Shown: positions 1 through 8,078 of the stretch, piece after piece
Layout of the letters: each line of letters begins with the position of its first letter
Position numbering within the stretch: position 1 is the first letter of the stretch
Origin: Roseibacillus persicicus
Lineage (GTDB): Bacteria; Verrucomicrobiota; Verrucomicrobiia; Verrucomicrobiales; Akkermansiaceae
DNA length: 64,000 nucleotides
NCBI RefSeq assembly: GCF_014651675.1
Contig: NZ_BMXI01000010.1
Location: 124,001-188,000 of the forward strand
Reading direction: 5' to 3'
The notes under the pieces: model-generated
What the model saw: the letters and a program-made list of their open reading frames with translations, nothing else
The model's database searches: none
What the model was told of the DNA's origin: nothing
Translations under genes and position numbers: made by a program

Positions 1-813
1 GGCTGGAGTTTCTTCCGCGGGAGTTTCGACCGCTGGCGCAGCGGGTGCGGGAGGGGTTACGGGGGAAGCGACTGGAGGTGCGATCGGTGTGGTGAAAGAT
101 GATGGCATTCCGCTTTCCGCTCCGGGAGCAGTGGGCTCGGGTGCTGGTGGCGGAGAAACTTTTTCGGGGGCGTCAACTCCAACTAGGTTGAGGCGGGTGA
201 CGGCAATTCCCTGGTCGGCGTATTCCTGATAGTCGTCAATCTTGCGCTGGTAGTATTCCTTTGCCTTTTCTTCTTCGCCGGCAGCCTTGGCGATATCGCC
301 GAGGGCGATGAGCGAGAGAGGATGCAAGTATTTGGCGGAGCTGTCGGCTACGATCGCTTCGTAGCTTGCTTTGGCTTCCTCGACTTTCCCTTGTTTGAGG
401 AGGATGCTGGCGAGGGAGAATTTCGCCTGCATGGCGGCGGGGTGATCGCTGTCGCTGGCGAGGGACTTGAGGGTCTCGATCGCTTCGCTTTCTTTTCCTT
501 CTTCCCAGAGCTGTCCAGCCATGAGGATTTGGGCGGAACCGGAGGCAGCACTGCCGGGATAATCGGCAGCGACTTTCTTGTAATCAGCAGGGCTCTCGGC
601 TTGGGAGAGGGCGTTGCCGGCTTCGCGGTGCTTGGCCTCCTTCAGCTGGCTGGTGATAACAAAGGCGGCAACCGCGACCACGATGAGAAGAGCGAGAAGA
701 ATCAGCTTCTTCATGTTCTTCTCCATGAATTGATCGAATTTTGAGGGGCCGTGCTCAATTTCGCCGAGCGGCGAGGGAGTGGCGTCTGAGATGGACTTTG
801 ATTCTTCCGACAT
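1..813 (-). CDS. Membrane-anchored TPR-like protein (partial, 3' end outside window)
   Basis: The reading frame is open to the window edge, giving 271 codons without a stop, so the C-terminus is missing. The start is the ATG at 811-813 (MSEESKS...). A short acidic cytoplasmic segment is followed by one hydrophobic helix at about residues 36-54 (KKLILLALLIVVAVAAFVI). Next come helical repeats rich in Ala, Glu and Lys that resemble tetratricopeptide units (for example GKVEEAKASYEAIVADSS), then a Pro/Ala-rich tail. This layout matches YfgM-like or tol-pal-associated TPR proteins that face the periplasm. The function is inferred only from fold. It is divergent to lpxB, with about 80 bases between the starts. 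Confidence 0.75.
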   Translation of the reverse strand, partial: MSEESKSISDATPSPLGEIEHGPSKFDQFMEKNMKKLILLALLIVVAVAAFVITSQLKEAKHREAGNALSQAESPADYKKVAADYPGSAASGSAQILMAGQLWEEGKESEAIETLKSLASDSDHPAAMQAKFSLASILLKQGKVEEAKASYEAIVADSSAKYLHPLSLIALGDIAKAAGEEEKAKEYYQRKIDDYQEYADQGIAVTRLNLVGVDAPEKVSPPPAPEPTAPGAESGMPSSFTTPIAPPVASPVTPPAPAAPAVETPAEETPA

Positions 814-892
814 GCGAGGTGTGGAATTAACGTGTCAGAGGACAGGACGCAAGCTCTTGTCGGTGCGTGTTTACAGGTTATTGTCGCCGTGG

Positions 893-1999
893 ATGGCGTT
901 GATTTATCTGGTAGCAGGGGAAGTGAGTGGTGATTTGCACGGGGCGGAGTTGGTCTCGGCGCTGAAAAGTGGCGGCAAACATGAGTTTGCAGGCTGGGGC
1001 GGTCCTCGCATGGCGGAAGTGGGGGGCACGCGCGATTGGGTGGAAAAGGCGGGGGTGATGGGGGTCTGGGATGTCTTGAAGCAGTATTCATGGTTCAAAG
1101 CCAGGTTTCGTGAAGCTATGGAGGAAATCGAGCGATTGAAGCCGGCAGTCCTCGTGCTCATTGATTACCCGGGCTTCAATCTTCGCTTGGCGAAGGCTGT
1201 GCGGGCGCGTTTTCCCGAGGTCCGAATTTTGCAATATGTTTGTCCGCAGGTTTGGGCTTGGAAGCAGAGTCGCATTCCGAAAATGGCCAAATGGCTGGAT
1301 CAGGTCGTCTGTCTTTTCCCCTTTGAGGTCGAGGTGCTGGCGAAGGGTGGGTGCCCGGGTATCTATTTGGGTCATCCCATTGTGGAGGAGTTGCGGGAGA
1401 AGGAGGAGGACCTTGTCCGTGAGGAGAATCTCATCGGCCTTTTTCCCGGTAGCCGGGGACGTGAGGTGGATCGGCTCTTTCCGGTTCTGGTTGAGGCGAG
1501 TCGCCTTCTGCGAAGAAGTCATCCAGAGCTGCGCTTCGAGGTTCCCGCGATTTCGGAAAAGCTTGCCGAGACCATGAGGGGCATGCTGGGGGAGGGGGAC
1601 GACATCACAATCAAGGTCGGATCCAGCCAGAACCTGATGCAGCGGGCGACTTGTGCGGTGATGGCCAGTGGAACCGCGACGCTGGAAGCTGCTTGGTTTG
1701 GGCTGCCGTATTGTGTGATTTATCGGGTGGCTCCCTTGACCTGGCAGGTGGCCAAGATGGTGGTGAAGGTGGAGCACATTGGGATCGTCAATATTCTAGC
1801 TGGTCGTCAGGTGGTGCCAGAGTATCTCCAGCATGACTTGAGCGCTGAAAAGCTGGCGCAGTGGGTAGTTGGTCAGATGGAAGACCCGGCAGGCAGGGAG
1901 AATCTGAGTCAGGACTTGCTTGCGGTTGCGGCAGAGCTGGGCGATGGAGGGGTGCATCAGCGGGTCGCCGGTGAGGTGGAGAAATTACTAGAAATATAG
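893..1999 (+). CDS. lpxB: Lipid-A-disaccharide synthase
   Basis: LpxB condenses UDP-2,3-diacylglucosamine with lipid X to form the lipid A disaccharide at the inner membrane. The 368-residue product has the usual family length. It opens with the typical LVAGEVSGDLHGA motif and carries the family segments VLIDYPGFNLRLAK, YVCPQVWAWK, LGHPIVEE, LFPGSRGREV and MASGTATLEAAW. The frame is open further upstream, but the ATG at 893 places the conserved N-terminus correctly and leaves room for the divergent neighbour. Its presence implies an LPS-bearing outer membrane. It ends 4 bases before the next gene, so the two are probably cotranscribed. Confidence 0.95.
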   Translation: MALIYLVAGEVSGDLHGAELVSALKSGGKHEFAGWGGPRMAEVGGTRDWVEKAGVMGVWDVLKQYSWFKARFREAMEEIERLKPAVLVLIDYPGFNLRLAKAVRARFPEVRILQYVCPQVWAWKQSRIPKMAKWLDQVVCLFPFEVEVLAKGGCPGIYLGHPIVEELREKEEDLVREENLIGLFPGSRGREVDRLFPVLVEASRLLRRSHPELRFEVPAISEKLAETMRGMLGEGDDITIKVGSSQNLMQRATCAVMASGTATLEAAWFGLPYCVIYRVAPLTWQVAKMVVKVEHIGIVNILAGRQVVPEYLQHDLSAEKLAQWVVGQMEDPAGRENLSQDLLAVAAELGDGGVHQRVAGEVEKLLEI

Positions 2000-2003
2000 T
2001 AGG

Positions 2004-2819
2004 ATGAAGGAAGCAAAGGAAAATGTGGAGAAAGCCAAGAGTCCTTGGATTTGGAAGGCTGCGGTGGTGGCTCTGCCAACGGGATTGTTGCTATCCATTG
2101 TCATCGCCGTCGCGCTGCGTATCAATCGTGGTCCTGACAATGGGATGTTGAATCTCAGCTATACAGCTGCCGAGTTGAATGTGGCCAACTTGCGCGATGC
2201 TGTGGGCAAGGCCGAGGATCTCATTGGAGTGCGGGACTTTGATACTCCGGCTGGTCAAAAGGCGATGCAGATGATGACTGCCTTTATCGAAGGCTCCATT
2301 GGTCCCAACAATATGGGGTATCAGGTGTATACCGACGAAGGAGAAGTGAGTGGTGGTCGAATTTGGAAGAACTACTGGATCGATAGTAGCAAGGAAAGGG
2401 GGGATGGCACGGTCTTGGTTGCATGTGAGTATGGTGCGGAGGATAGTTCGGCTACGGTGGCGGCGCTCATCAGTCTGGCCGAGTGGCTGCGTGGTCGCAC
2501 CTTCGAGCGGCGGGTTCGGGTCGCCTTTTGTCGAGACCTGGAGTTGACAGACTTGCAGGCGGACTTTTCTGACAAGGGACGGAATACGGTGATTAGGGTT
2601 GGGCCCCTGGGGCAGGGAACCGAAGGATTGCTCAAGACCGGAGGGGCTACCAAAGACGCCAGCGTTCCGGCCTACTATGAAATCGTGGGCAACCCCGGGG
2701 TTTCCTCCGCAGCTGATTGGAAGATGACTACCGCGTGGGAAGAGTATGAGAGTCAAGTTCGGGCGCTTTGCGAGGAAGTGCGCGACGAGGCAGTTGAGAA
2801 GGTTGTGGTGGAGCGATAG
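2004..2819 (+). CDS. Membrane-anchored protein with degenerate M28-peptidase-like domain
   Basis: This is a 271-residue protein with a basic N-terminus and a single membrane helix at about residues 17-42, so the rest is probably periplasmic. The middle part (VLVACEYGAEDSSATVAALISLAEWL followed by a VRVAFC strand) has the layout of M28 aminopeptidases. The His/Asp zinc ligands expected in GAHYDS and NDNGSG-like motifs are absent. I therefore read it as a catalytically dead or very divergent member. It lies 4 bases after lpxB. No specific role can be given. Confidence 0.6.
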   Translation: MKEAKENVEKAKSPWIWKAAVVALPTGLLLSIVIAVALRINRGPDNGMLNLSYTAAELNVANLRDAVGKAEDLIGVRDFDTPAGQKAMQMMTAFIEGSIGPNNMGYQVYTDEGEVSGGRIWKNYWIDSSKERGDGTVLVACEYGAEDSSATVAALISLAEWLRGRTFERRVRVAFCRDLELTDLQADFSDKGRNTVIRVGPLGQGTEGLLKTGGATKDASVPAYYEIVGNPGVSSAADWKMTTAWEEYESQVRALCEEVRDEAVEKVVVER

Positions 2820-2864
2820 AAAAGCCGACCTGAAAAAAAACTCGTTACCGAGTAAAACAAGGCT

Positions 2865-2892
2865 TGCACGCCTGACGAGTCTCGGGTAACGC
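2865..2892 (+). promoter_or_regulatory. Possible sigma-70-type promoter for tRNA-Ala
   Basis: TTGCAC at 2865-2870 and TAACGC at 2887-2892 are separated by 16 bases, 18 bases upstream of the mature tRNA start. The -10 element is a poor match, so this is only a suggestion from position and sequence. Confidence 0.25.
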
Positions 2893-2910
2893 TCTGCGCC
2901 CGCAAGTGAA

Positions 2911-2983
2911 GGGGCATTAGCTCAGTTGGTAGAGCACCTGCATGGCATGCAGGGGGTCAGCGGTTCGAATCCGCTATGCTCCA
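2911..2983 (+). tRNA. tRNA-Ala (anticodon GGC)
   Basis: A cloverleaf can be folded by eye. The acceptor stem GGGGCAT pairs with ATGCTCC (one G-T pair). The D arm starts AGCTCAGTTGGTAGAGC. The anticodon stem CCTGC/GCAGG has loop ATGGCAT, so the anticodon is GGC, reading GCC alanine codons. The T arm is AGCGG-TTCGAAT-CCGCT. The discriminator base is A2983 and the 3' CCA is not encoded. It lies between the M28-like gene and rsfS. Confidence 0.97.
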
Positions 2984-3039
2984 CTTTTCCGAATACGTTT
3001 TTCGCAAAAGAGGATTCTTGCGGAAAATCATTCTCACTT

Positions 3040-3411
3040 GTGAACCCCGCAGAATCCAAAGGTCTGGCTCTCGCCATCGAATGTGCGAAAGCTGCTGAAG
3101 AAATCCAGGCAGAAGATATTCGTATCCTCGACGTGCGTGGGATTTCGACCCTGACTAATTATATGGTAATCTGCTCAGGGAGTTCCATGCCCCACTTGAA
3201 GGCGATTCTTCGTGAGGTGAACAAGGGCGTTGTCTCTCGCACAGGCGATATGCCGTCTCACAGCGAGGGCAAGGCTGTCACCCGGTGGGTGGTGCTCGAT
3301 TACTTCGATGTGATGGTGCATATCCTACACCAGGAGATGCGCGAAACCTACGCTCTGGAAGAGTTGTGGGGGGACGCCAAAGAGGTTTCCTGGGCCACCG
3401 TCGAGGAGTAG
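3040..3411 (+). CDS. rsfS: Ribosomal silencing factor RsfS
   Basis: RsfS (RsfA/DUF143, Oligomerization_2 domain) binds ribosomal protein L14 and blocks joining of the subunits during starvation. The product has 123 residues. Family motifs seen are DIRILDVRGISTLTNYMVICSG, SHSEGKAVTRWVVLDYFDVMVHI and the YALEELWGDA end. The frame runs back into the tRNA, so I chose the GTG at 3040 (reading MNPAESKGLALA), which gives the usual N-terminus. No strong ribosome binding site is visible. It is convergent with the selenoprotein gene on the other strand. Confidence 0.92.
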   Translation: MNPAESKGLALAIECAKAAEEIQAEDIRILDVRGISTLTNYMVICSGSSMPHLKAILREVNKGVVSRTGDMPSHSEGKAVTRWVVLDYFDVMVHILHQEMRETYALEELWGDAKEVSWATVEE

Positions 3412-3543
3412 TTAGTCGATTTGTAGTGAGAGTCTATCTCTCTTCGGAATCGCTATCTTGAAAAGGCTGAATGGTTCCCACCAAAAAAAGCGAACCCTCT
3501 GTCGAAGGTCCGCAATAGGTGAAAAGGTGTGGGCGAGATTGCT

Positions 3544-4263
3544 TTACTCGGACGCCTCTTCTGCGATTTCTTTAATTTTGGCAAAAGCGGCATCACCAAC
3601 GTGGGTGCCTGCCACGACCGTGTTTCCGTCGCCATCAATGAGATGGTATTCGGGCACTGAATTCGTGGTCTTGTAGGCGCTCAGACCGCTTTTTTCCGCA
3701 TCTTCGGGAAGGACCGTAAGCCAGGGAAAGGACTCTTTGGCGGCCCATTTTTCAGCTTTTTCGGCCCCGTCATCCCCGTTTTCCAGAGAGATATGAATGA
3801 ATTCGACGTTGGGAAGGTCGGCGATGTGTTTCTTGTATTTTTCCACTAACTGTGGAGCTCCCGCGCGGCAGGGGGGTCACCAGGAAGCGGAGAAATAGAG
3901 GAGGTAATACTCCGGCGCTTTGGTCATGGAAACGCTCTCGAATTTTTTCCCATCGAGGCGGCTGAGGACTTTGTCGGTGAGCTTTTTGCCAATCTTTTGG
4001 TCTTCCAGGGATTCAGCAGGGGAAGGGGCCTCTTTCTTGGTCTGCCACTCTTGAATGTAGGCTCGATCGTCTTCCGAGAGCTTGTCTTGGGAGAAGATGA
4101 GGTTTTGTCCGCCAGCGAGCACGGTCACTTTGCCAGTGGCTTCGTCGAAGTTTTTGAGGTCGCCCTCAAAGGTCCGGGTTCCATCGGCGCTGGTCCAGGT
4201 GCGGGCCGAGGCCCAACCCAAACTCGCCAGAAGGCACCCCATAAGGAGGTATTTGCGTTTCAT
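3544..4263 (-). CDS. Selenocysteine-containing SHD1-thioredoxin fusion protein (candidate)
   Basis: The gene is read through an in-frame TGA at 3877-3879 as a 239-residue protein. It has a signal peptide (about residues 1-20), an SHD1-like domain (about 21-75, RTWTSADGTRTFEGDL...DKLSEDD), a linker, then a thioredoxin fold. The TGA falls exactly at the first cysteine of the redox motif: FSASW-TGA-PPCRAGAPQL, giving Sec129-Pro-Pro-Cys132. The frame stays open and keeps thioredoxin features on both sides (KAPEYYLLYFSASW before; VEFIHISLENG, FPWLTVLPED and cis-Pro segment VPEYHLID after). A hairpin follows the TGA. Periplasmic thiol-disulfide exchange is the likely role. A nonsense mutation cannot be excluded, but its precise position argues for Sec. 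The last gene of an envelope run starting at 6425. Confidence 0.85.
3842..3856 (-). promoter_or_regulatory. SECIS-like hairpin in the thioredoxin selenoprotein mRNA
   Basis: On the minus strand the bases 21-35 after the TGA form UCCAC-AGUUA-GUGGA, a 5-bp perfect stem with a 5-base loop that begins 26 bases after the TGA. The loop has G at its second position followed by U, as expected for bacterial SECIS loops that bind SelB. There is no clear bulged U in the stem. The geometry is nearly the same as in the second candidate at 31568-31584. Confidence 0.55.
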
Positions 4264-4276
4264 ATCATTCAGTTAA

Positions 4277-4329
4277 CGGGTGGCACCGGAGCCTTTGTTC
4301 ATTAAAGGGTTCATGCCACTTTCCACCCG
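4277..4329 (-). repeat. Intergenic hairpin between beta-barrel and selenoprotein genes
   Basis: CGGGTGG at 4277-4283 is the exact reverse complement of CCACCCG at 4323-4329. An alternative inner pairing, GTGGCA (4280-4285) with TGCCAC (4314-4319), is also possible. There is no clear T-run, so it may be an attenuator or RNA-stability element rather than a terminator. Confidence 0.45.
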
Positions 4330-4342
4330 ATTCTGACAGAAA

Positions 4343-4921
4343 CTAGAATTGGAGACCAACGCCAATTTCAAATGCCCAGGAATCCTCAGTCACAAACTGG
4401 TCTCCCAAGAGCGAAAAATCCTCCCGCATGAGGTAGCGGGCGCCTGCTTGCATGAGGAATCCGTTTTGAAAGTCCGCGCGGAGGCCCATGAAGACTTGCG
4501 CAACAAAGTTTGTGTCGGAATCCAGTTCGATATCAAAACGGTCGTCTACCGTCACGATTTCAGCTCCGATACCCGCTCCCGCGTATACCGAGATGGGGCC
4601 GAAGAGCTTGGCTTCCAGCTCATAGTTGGCAGTGATGTTGATGAAGGTAACGTCGCCGTCCTCGAAAACGGTTCCTCCAGGGGTGTTGAAGGAGAGGGTG
4701 GCGTCGTCCGTGTGCCCTAGAATTTCCAAGAAGGCGGTGTGGGAAAAAGCGTCGTCCTCGTAGAAGGTTCCTCGAAATTGGCCGAAGAGGTAGGCTTTCT
4801 CCGGATCTTCCAGATAGCCTCCCCCGAGCATCAATCCTCCGGAGACATTCGAGAGTTGGGCTTGTGCCGAGCTTGCGAAGGCGACTCCGGCGATGATAGC
4901 GGTAGTAATCGTTTTTTTCAT
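4343..4921 (-). CDS. Outer-membrane beta-barrel protein
   Basis: The 192-residue product has a clear signal peptide with cleavage expected after AQA (about residue 21). The body has many alternating strands with Gly and aromatic residues and ends in phenylalanine (FEIGVGLQF), the usual Bam recognition signal. Length and pattern fit small OmpA-like/OmpW-like eight-stranded barrels. No specific family was recognised. It follows the lipoprotein gene by 18 bases and probably shares its transcript. Confidence 0.75.
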   Translation of the reverse strand: MKKTITTAIIAGVAFASSAQAQLSNVSGGLMLGGGYLEDPEKAYLFGQFRGTFYEDDAFSHTAFLEILGHTDDATLSFNTPGGTVFEDGDVTFINITANYELEAKLFGPISVYAGAGIGAEIVTVDDRFDIELDSDTNFVAQVFMGLRADFQNGFLMQAGARYLMREDFSLLGDQFVTEDSWAFEIGVGLQF

Positions 4922-4939
4922 GTTGTTGAGAGTTTGGTT

Positions 4940-5512
4940 CTAGTTGCTCTTGCGATAGGAATCCGGGCGAACCGAGACTGACCGCGAAGGGGGGCGCGAG
5001 TGATGGTGACGATTATAATGCCGTCCGGAATGCCAATAGCCTCCATAGCCAACCGCAGAGCCAACCACGACAGTGCCGCCAGGGCCGGGATTGGGGCTTT
5101 CGGCATCGGCTGGGAGAAGTTTGCGGAAGCGGTCCTGAAAAAGTTGGCGGGCATCCTCGGCGGGGACTACCCGGACTGAATTCAGCTTTCTCACATTCGG
5201 ATAGTTGGCTCCGGGCTCTGCGTAGATGGTGCTGTTCGCCGCTCCTTTGAGAAAGCCGGACAGAGTGGAGCCGGAGGTAAGAAAGAAGCGGTTTCCAGAG
5301 GCATAATTGACCTGTAAGACCGCACCGTCCTCCAGCAGAACATCACTATCAATCAGTGAGCCGACGGCATGTTGGCCGGGCTCAAAGACGCGGTCCTGAT
5401 CCACAAGCCGCGAGGTCGAGCAGCTGATCAAAAGGAGTGGAGCAACCAGGATGGAGAGAATAGCGGGAAATCGCACGGTCGGTGAAACGATAATTGCGGT
5501 GAGAATATTCAT
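4940..5512 (-). CDS. Lipoprotein, unknown function
   Basis: The frame is open further upstream, but the ATG at 5512 follows GGAGAAAGAGG and gives a lipoprotein signal with lipobox LISC (Cys31). The 190-residue product has a central part that looks like a small beta domain (GSLIDSDVLLEDGAVLQV, TSGSTLSGFLKGAANSTIY). Its tail is rich in Gly, His, Arg and Ser (about residues 150-190), a low-complexity end often seen in envelope lipoproteins. The family is not recognised. It sits between two beta-barrel genes, so a role in the envelope is likely. Confidence 0.7.
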   Translation of the reverse strand: MNILTAIIVSPTVRFPAILSILVAPLLLISCSTSRLVDQDRVFEPGQHAVGSLIDSDVLLEDGAVLQVNYASGNRFFLTSGSTLSGFLKGAANSTIYAEPGANYPNVRKLNSVRVVPAEDARQLFQDRFRKLLPADAESPNPGPGGTVVVGSAVGYGGYWHSGRHYNRHHHSRPPSRSVSVRPDSYRKSN

Positions 5513-5549
5513 CCTCTTTCTCCTTTGTCTGAAGGCGATTGGAAAACAA

Positions 5550-6425
5550 TCAAAAGCGGAGGGAGCCTTCCAAGCCAAACACGAGGCTGGAGTCGTAATC
5601 TTCTTCCGTGAGGGTATCGCCAGACTCGTTCTGGAGCTCCAGTTCGCCACCTATGGTCATCCCCAGATGACCTGTTAGGCTGAAATTTTCGCTGAAGCGG
5701 TAGGTCGCGGCCAGGGCCACGCGGCTTTGGCGGGTTTCGCCCACTCCGTTGGCGGCAGCAAGAGAGTCTTCATCGAGTCTTTGTTGGTCCCGCTGATAGA
5801 GGTAGACGAGAGAGAGGCTCAAGTCATCCCGAAGGTCCCAGCGCAAGGTGGCCCCCGGCCCCAAGTTGAATCCTTCGGGCGGGATTGTAGAGAGGGTCAG
5901 GGTGTCGGTGATTTGCCAATCGAGCACGAGGATTGGAAAGACGCTCAAGTCATCCTCAAGCTGCGTGCTAAATCCCGCTCCCAATCCAATGGAAAGGTTG
6001 TCGCTGTAGCGATACCAAGCTGCCCCCAAGCCGCCATACCTCAAGGATTCCCCCCAGTCGGCTCCACTTTCGGCATTGGTTCCAACATAAGAGAGAGCAA
6101 GCCAAGTCCAATCGTTGGCGAGGTCTTGTTTGGCGATCAGGCCAATGCGGGCGCGATGAATGTCCCCCCATGGCTCCGTGGTGCGATCGTCGAACTCGAA
6201 GCTATCGAACCGGTAGCTTCCACTGACTCCAATGATGGTGTCTTCACCGAGGAAGAGAGGAGCGCTCAGACGAGTGCGAACACTGCTGCGGGAGAAGCTG
6301 CCTCCGCCATCCAAGTCGGAAGAGAGCTGATGCTCACCACCCAGAAGAAAAGGGGCGGGGGCGAGTTGTCCGTGTGCGGCGGTAAGGGAAGTCAACAAGG
6401 AAGCAAAGAGGGCGGTGCGTAACAT
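5550..6425 (-). CDS. DUF6268-like outer-membrane beta-barrel protein
   Basis: I chose the ATG at 6423-6425, which begins a signal peptide (MLRTALFASLLTSLTAAHG); the longer frame would put a hydrophilic segment before it. The 291-residue product has a pattern of amphipathic strands, conserved-looking SGSYRFDSFEF and LGLGAGFSTQ segments, and a terminal aromatic residue (LEGSLRF). This resembles the DUF6268 family of outer-membrane proteins found in PVC and Bacteroidota genomes. Family assignment is from memory of the pattern and is tentative. It is the first gene of a minus-strand envelope run. Confidence 0.65.
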   Translation of the reverse strand: MLRTALFASLLTSLTAAHGQLAPAPFLLGGEHQLSSDLDGGGSFSRSSVRTRLSAPLFLGEDTIIGVSGSYRFDSFEFDDRTTEPWGDIHRARIGLIAKQDLANDWTWLALSYVGTNAESGADWGESLRYGGLGAAWYRYSDNLSIGLGAGFSTQLEDDLSVFPILVLDWQITDTLTLSTIPPEGFNLGPGATLRWDLRDDLSLSLVYLYQRDQQRLDEDSLAAANGVGETRQSRVALAATYRFSENFSLTGHLGMTIGGELELQNESGDTLTEEDYDSSLVFGLEGSLRF

Positions 6426-6518
6426 GACGCGCCAAGTTGAACCCTGTTGCCAATCAGTCGAGGAGTTTTTCAGGCTGTCGGGCAATAATTTTTGCCCTCC
6501 TTCTCGAAATCCTCTGTT

Positions 6519-7118
6519 CTAAATGTAGGCGAGGTTAGCCGCAGTGTTTTCAATCGCCTCATTGTTTTCTAGCAACTCGGCCAAGGGATCGTATTTGGCA
6601 GTTGTGAGGGCGCTGCGCGCTGAATCCGGAAGGGTGATGGGGAAAGAGATATCGGCGTAGTGAACCTTTTGAGCGTCAATATCGATGGTGATCCGCGTTT
6701 CGGGGGCCTTGGAGACCAACTCGGCGAGGGCGGCAATATCGGCGGCACTGGCGCAGACACAAGGCATACCAAGGGTGGTGGAGTTCCCGAAGAAAATCTC
6801 AGCAAAAGACTCGGCAATGACCGCGCGGTAACCAGAGCGGTAGATGCTCTGGGGAGCGTGTTCGCGGGAAGAACCGCATCCGAAGTTGGAGCCGGAAAGA
6901 ATGATGTTCGCTCCGTCGAAGCGGCTGTCGTTGAGAGGATGGTCGGTCTTTTCGCCTGTCTCGGGGTTGACTTTGACGTCATAGAACATGCCCTCGGCGA
7001 GGTCGTCGAAGGTTACGCACTTCATAAAGCGGGCGGGGATGATGCGGTCTGTATCAATATCATGACCGAGAACAGGAACAGCAGTACCGACGACTTGAGA
7101 GATTGCAGGAAGAGACAT
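6519..7118 (-). CDS. leuD: 3-isopropylmalate dehydratase small subunit
   Basis: LeuD pairs with LeuC (iron-sulfur aconitase family) to isomerise 2-isopropylmalate to 3-isopropylmalate in leucine synthesis. The 199-residue product shows the swivelling-domain signatures DIDTDRIIPARF near the N-terminus and SGSNFGCGSSREHAPQ in the middle, followed by FAEIFFGNS. The ATG at 7118 gives the common MSLPAIS start. No leuC lies next to it in this window, so the two subunits are encoded apart or leuC is elsewhere. It is divergent to the SHD1 protein gene. Confidence 0.95.
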   Translation of the reverse strand: MSLPAISQVVGTAVPVLGHDIDTDRIIPARFMKCVTFDDLAEGMFYDVKVNPETGEKTDHPLNDSRFDGANIILSGSNFGCGSSREHAPQSIYRSGYRAVIAESFAEIFFGNSTTLGMPCVCASAADIAALAELVSKAPETRITIDIDAQKVHYADISFPITLPDSARSALTTAKYDPLAELLENNEAIENTAANLAYI

Positions 7119-7244
7119 GGACGCGGGAGCGATAAGAGGTTTTCGGCTTTTGAGCAAGCCTGCTTTGTCGCGAAACGGCTTGCAGATAGGGCCGGAACGG
7201 GGTGGGCCGGAATATTTTCGCTCGTGAAATGATTGGGTCGAGAT

Positions 7245-7946
7245 ATGGTCGGCGGGGTGAAGGTTCGGTCCCTGTGTTTCTTCTCGTGCTTAGCTTTTGC
7301 CTCGGTCGGAGTCTCGGAAGAAAGAACCTTTCGGACGATTCATCAGACGGTTTCGTTTGAAGGTGAAGCGGTCGGTTTCGATCCCGACGCCAATACTGTC
7401 ACCATCCGTCGGGAAGGCGGTCGGGAGGTGAAGTATCAGTTAAGTTTTCTTAGCAAAGAGGATCAGTCCTACATTCAGAAGCATCGTGAAACGCTCATAC
7501 TGGCCGCTTCAATTCAGATTGGTCTGACAGAGGTTGCGGGAGAGGCGAAGGCAGCCGAAGCGAAGGATGGGGAGGCGACCAAGCCGGTCGGATTCACGAT
7601 TTCTGTTCAGAATTCTGCCGAGGTGGTGAGGAAAGGACTGAACGCGGAGTATACTCTCTATTATCGCAAAGGATTGAAGGCCGGCATGGGGCCGATTTTG
7701 CAAAAAAGCGGCAGGATCAGCTTGGGTGACATTCATCCCGGGAAGTCCGTATCTGCCTCCACGGCGGCAGTTGATTTAGCTCGGGAGGAGGAATTGGGCG
7801 ATGATTGTTGTAGCGGTCGCGTCATGCCGGGAGGGGGCTGGCCGGATATGCTGTTGGGATGCAAAATCGAGCTCAAAGTCGACGGAGAGGTGGTTAAAGC
7901 TTACTACAGCAAAGGAAATCTCCCTGCTTTGCTCGCGGAGGAATGA
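7245..7946 (+). CDS. Secreted SHD1-domain protein, unknown function
   Basis: The product has about 233 residues. A signal peptide (KVRSLCFFSCLAFASVGVSEE) is followed by an SHD1-like domain at about residues 28-75 (FRTIHQTVSFEGEAVGFD...LSFLSKEDQSYIQKH). This domain is common in PVC secreted proteins and is also found in the selenoprotein at 3544-4263. The C-terminal half (about 100-230) has no family I recognise and includes two adjacent cysteines (DDCCSGRV). The start is uncertain: TTG at 7233, ATG at 7245 and GTG at 7257 are all in frame; the GTG gives the shortest signal peptide. Confidence 0.7.
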   Translation: MVGGVKVRSLCFFSCLAFASVGVSEERTFRTIHQTVSFEGEAVGFDPDANTVTIRREGGREVKYQLSFLSKEDQSYIQKHRETLILAASIQIGLTEVAGEAKAAEAKDGEATKPVGFTISVQNSAEVVRKGLNAEYTLYYRKGLKAGMGPILQKSGRISLGDIHPGKSVSASTAAVDLAREEELGDDCCSGRVMPGGGWPDMLLGCKIELKVDGEVVKAYYSKGNLPALLAEE

Positions 7947-8078
7947 CCCTGCCTAAGGTCATTGCGCCGCTCTCCGAAGGGGAGAAAGGGGCTTGATTGC
8001 TGGTTTCTCGGCAGAATGAGAAAACTTTGCTTTGATGTTTTCCCGTGTTTTTTGAAGAGTCCCACGGGTTCCAATATA

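Noticed and set aside
1088-1777. Long open frame on the minus strand opposite lpxB
   Set aside because: It is a shadow of a well-supported gene; its translation is rich in His, Gln and Arg and has no family features.
3544-4263. Pseudogene or sequencing-error reading of the interrupted thioredoxin gene
   Set aside because: The only defect is a TGA exactly at a redox cysteine, the frame is otherwise intact, and the same pattern occurs in a second unrelated gene at 31298-31840.
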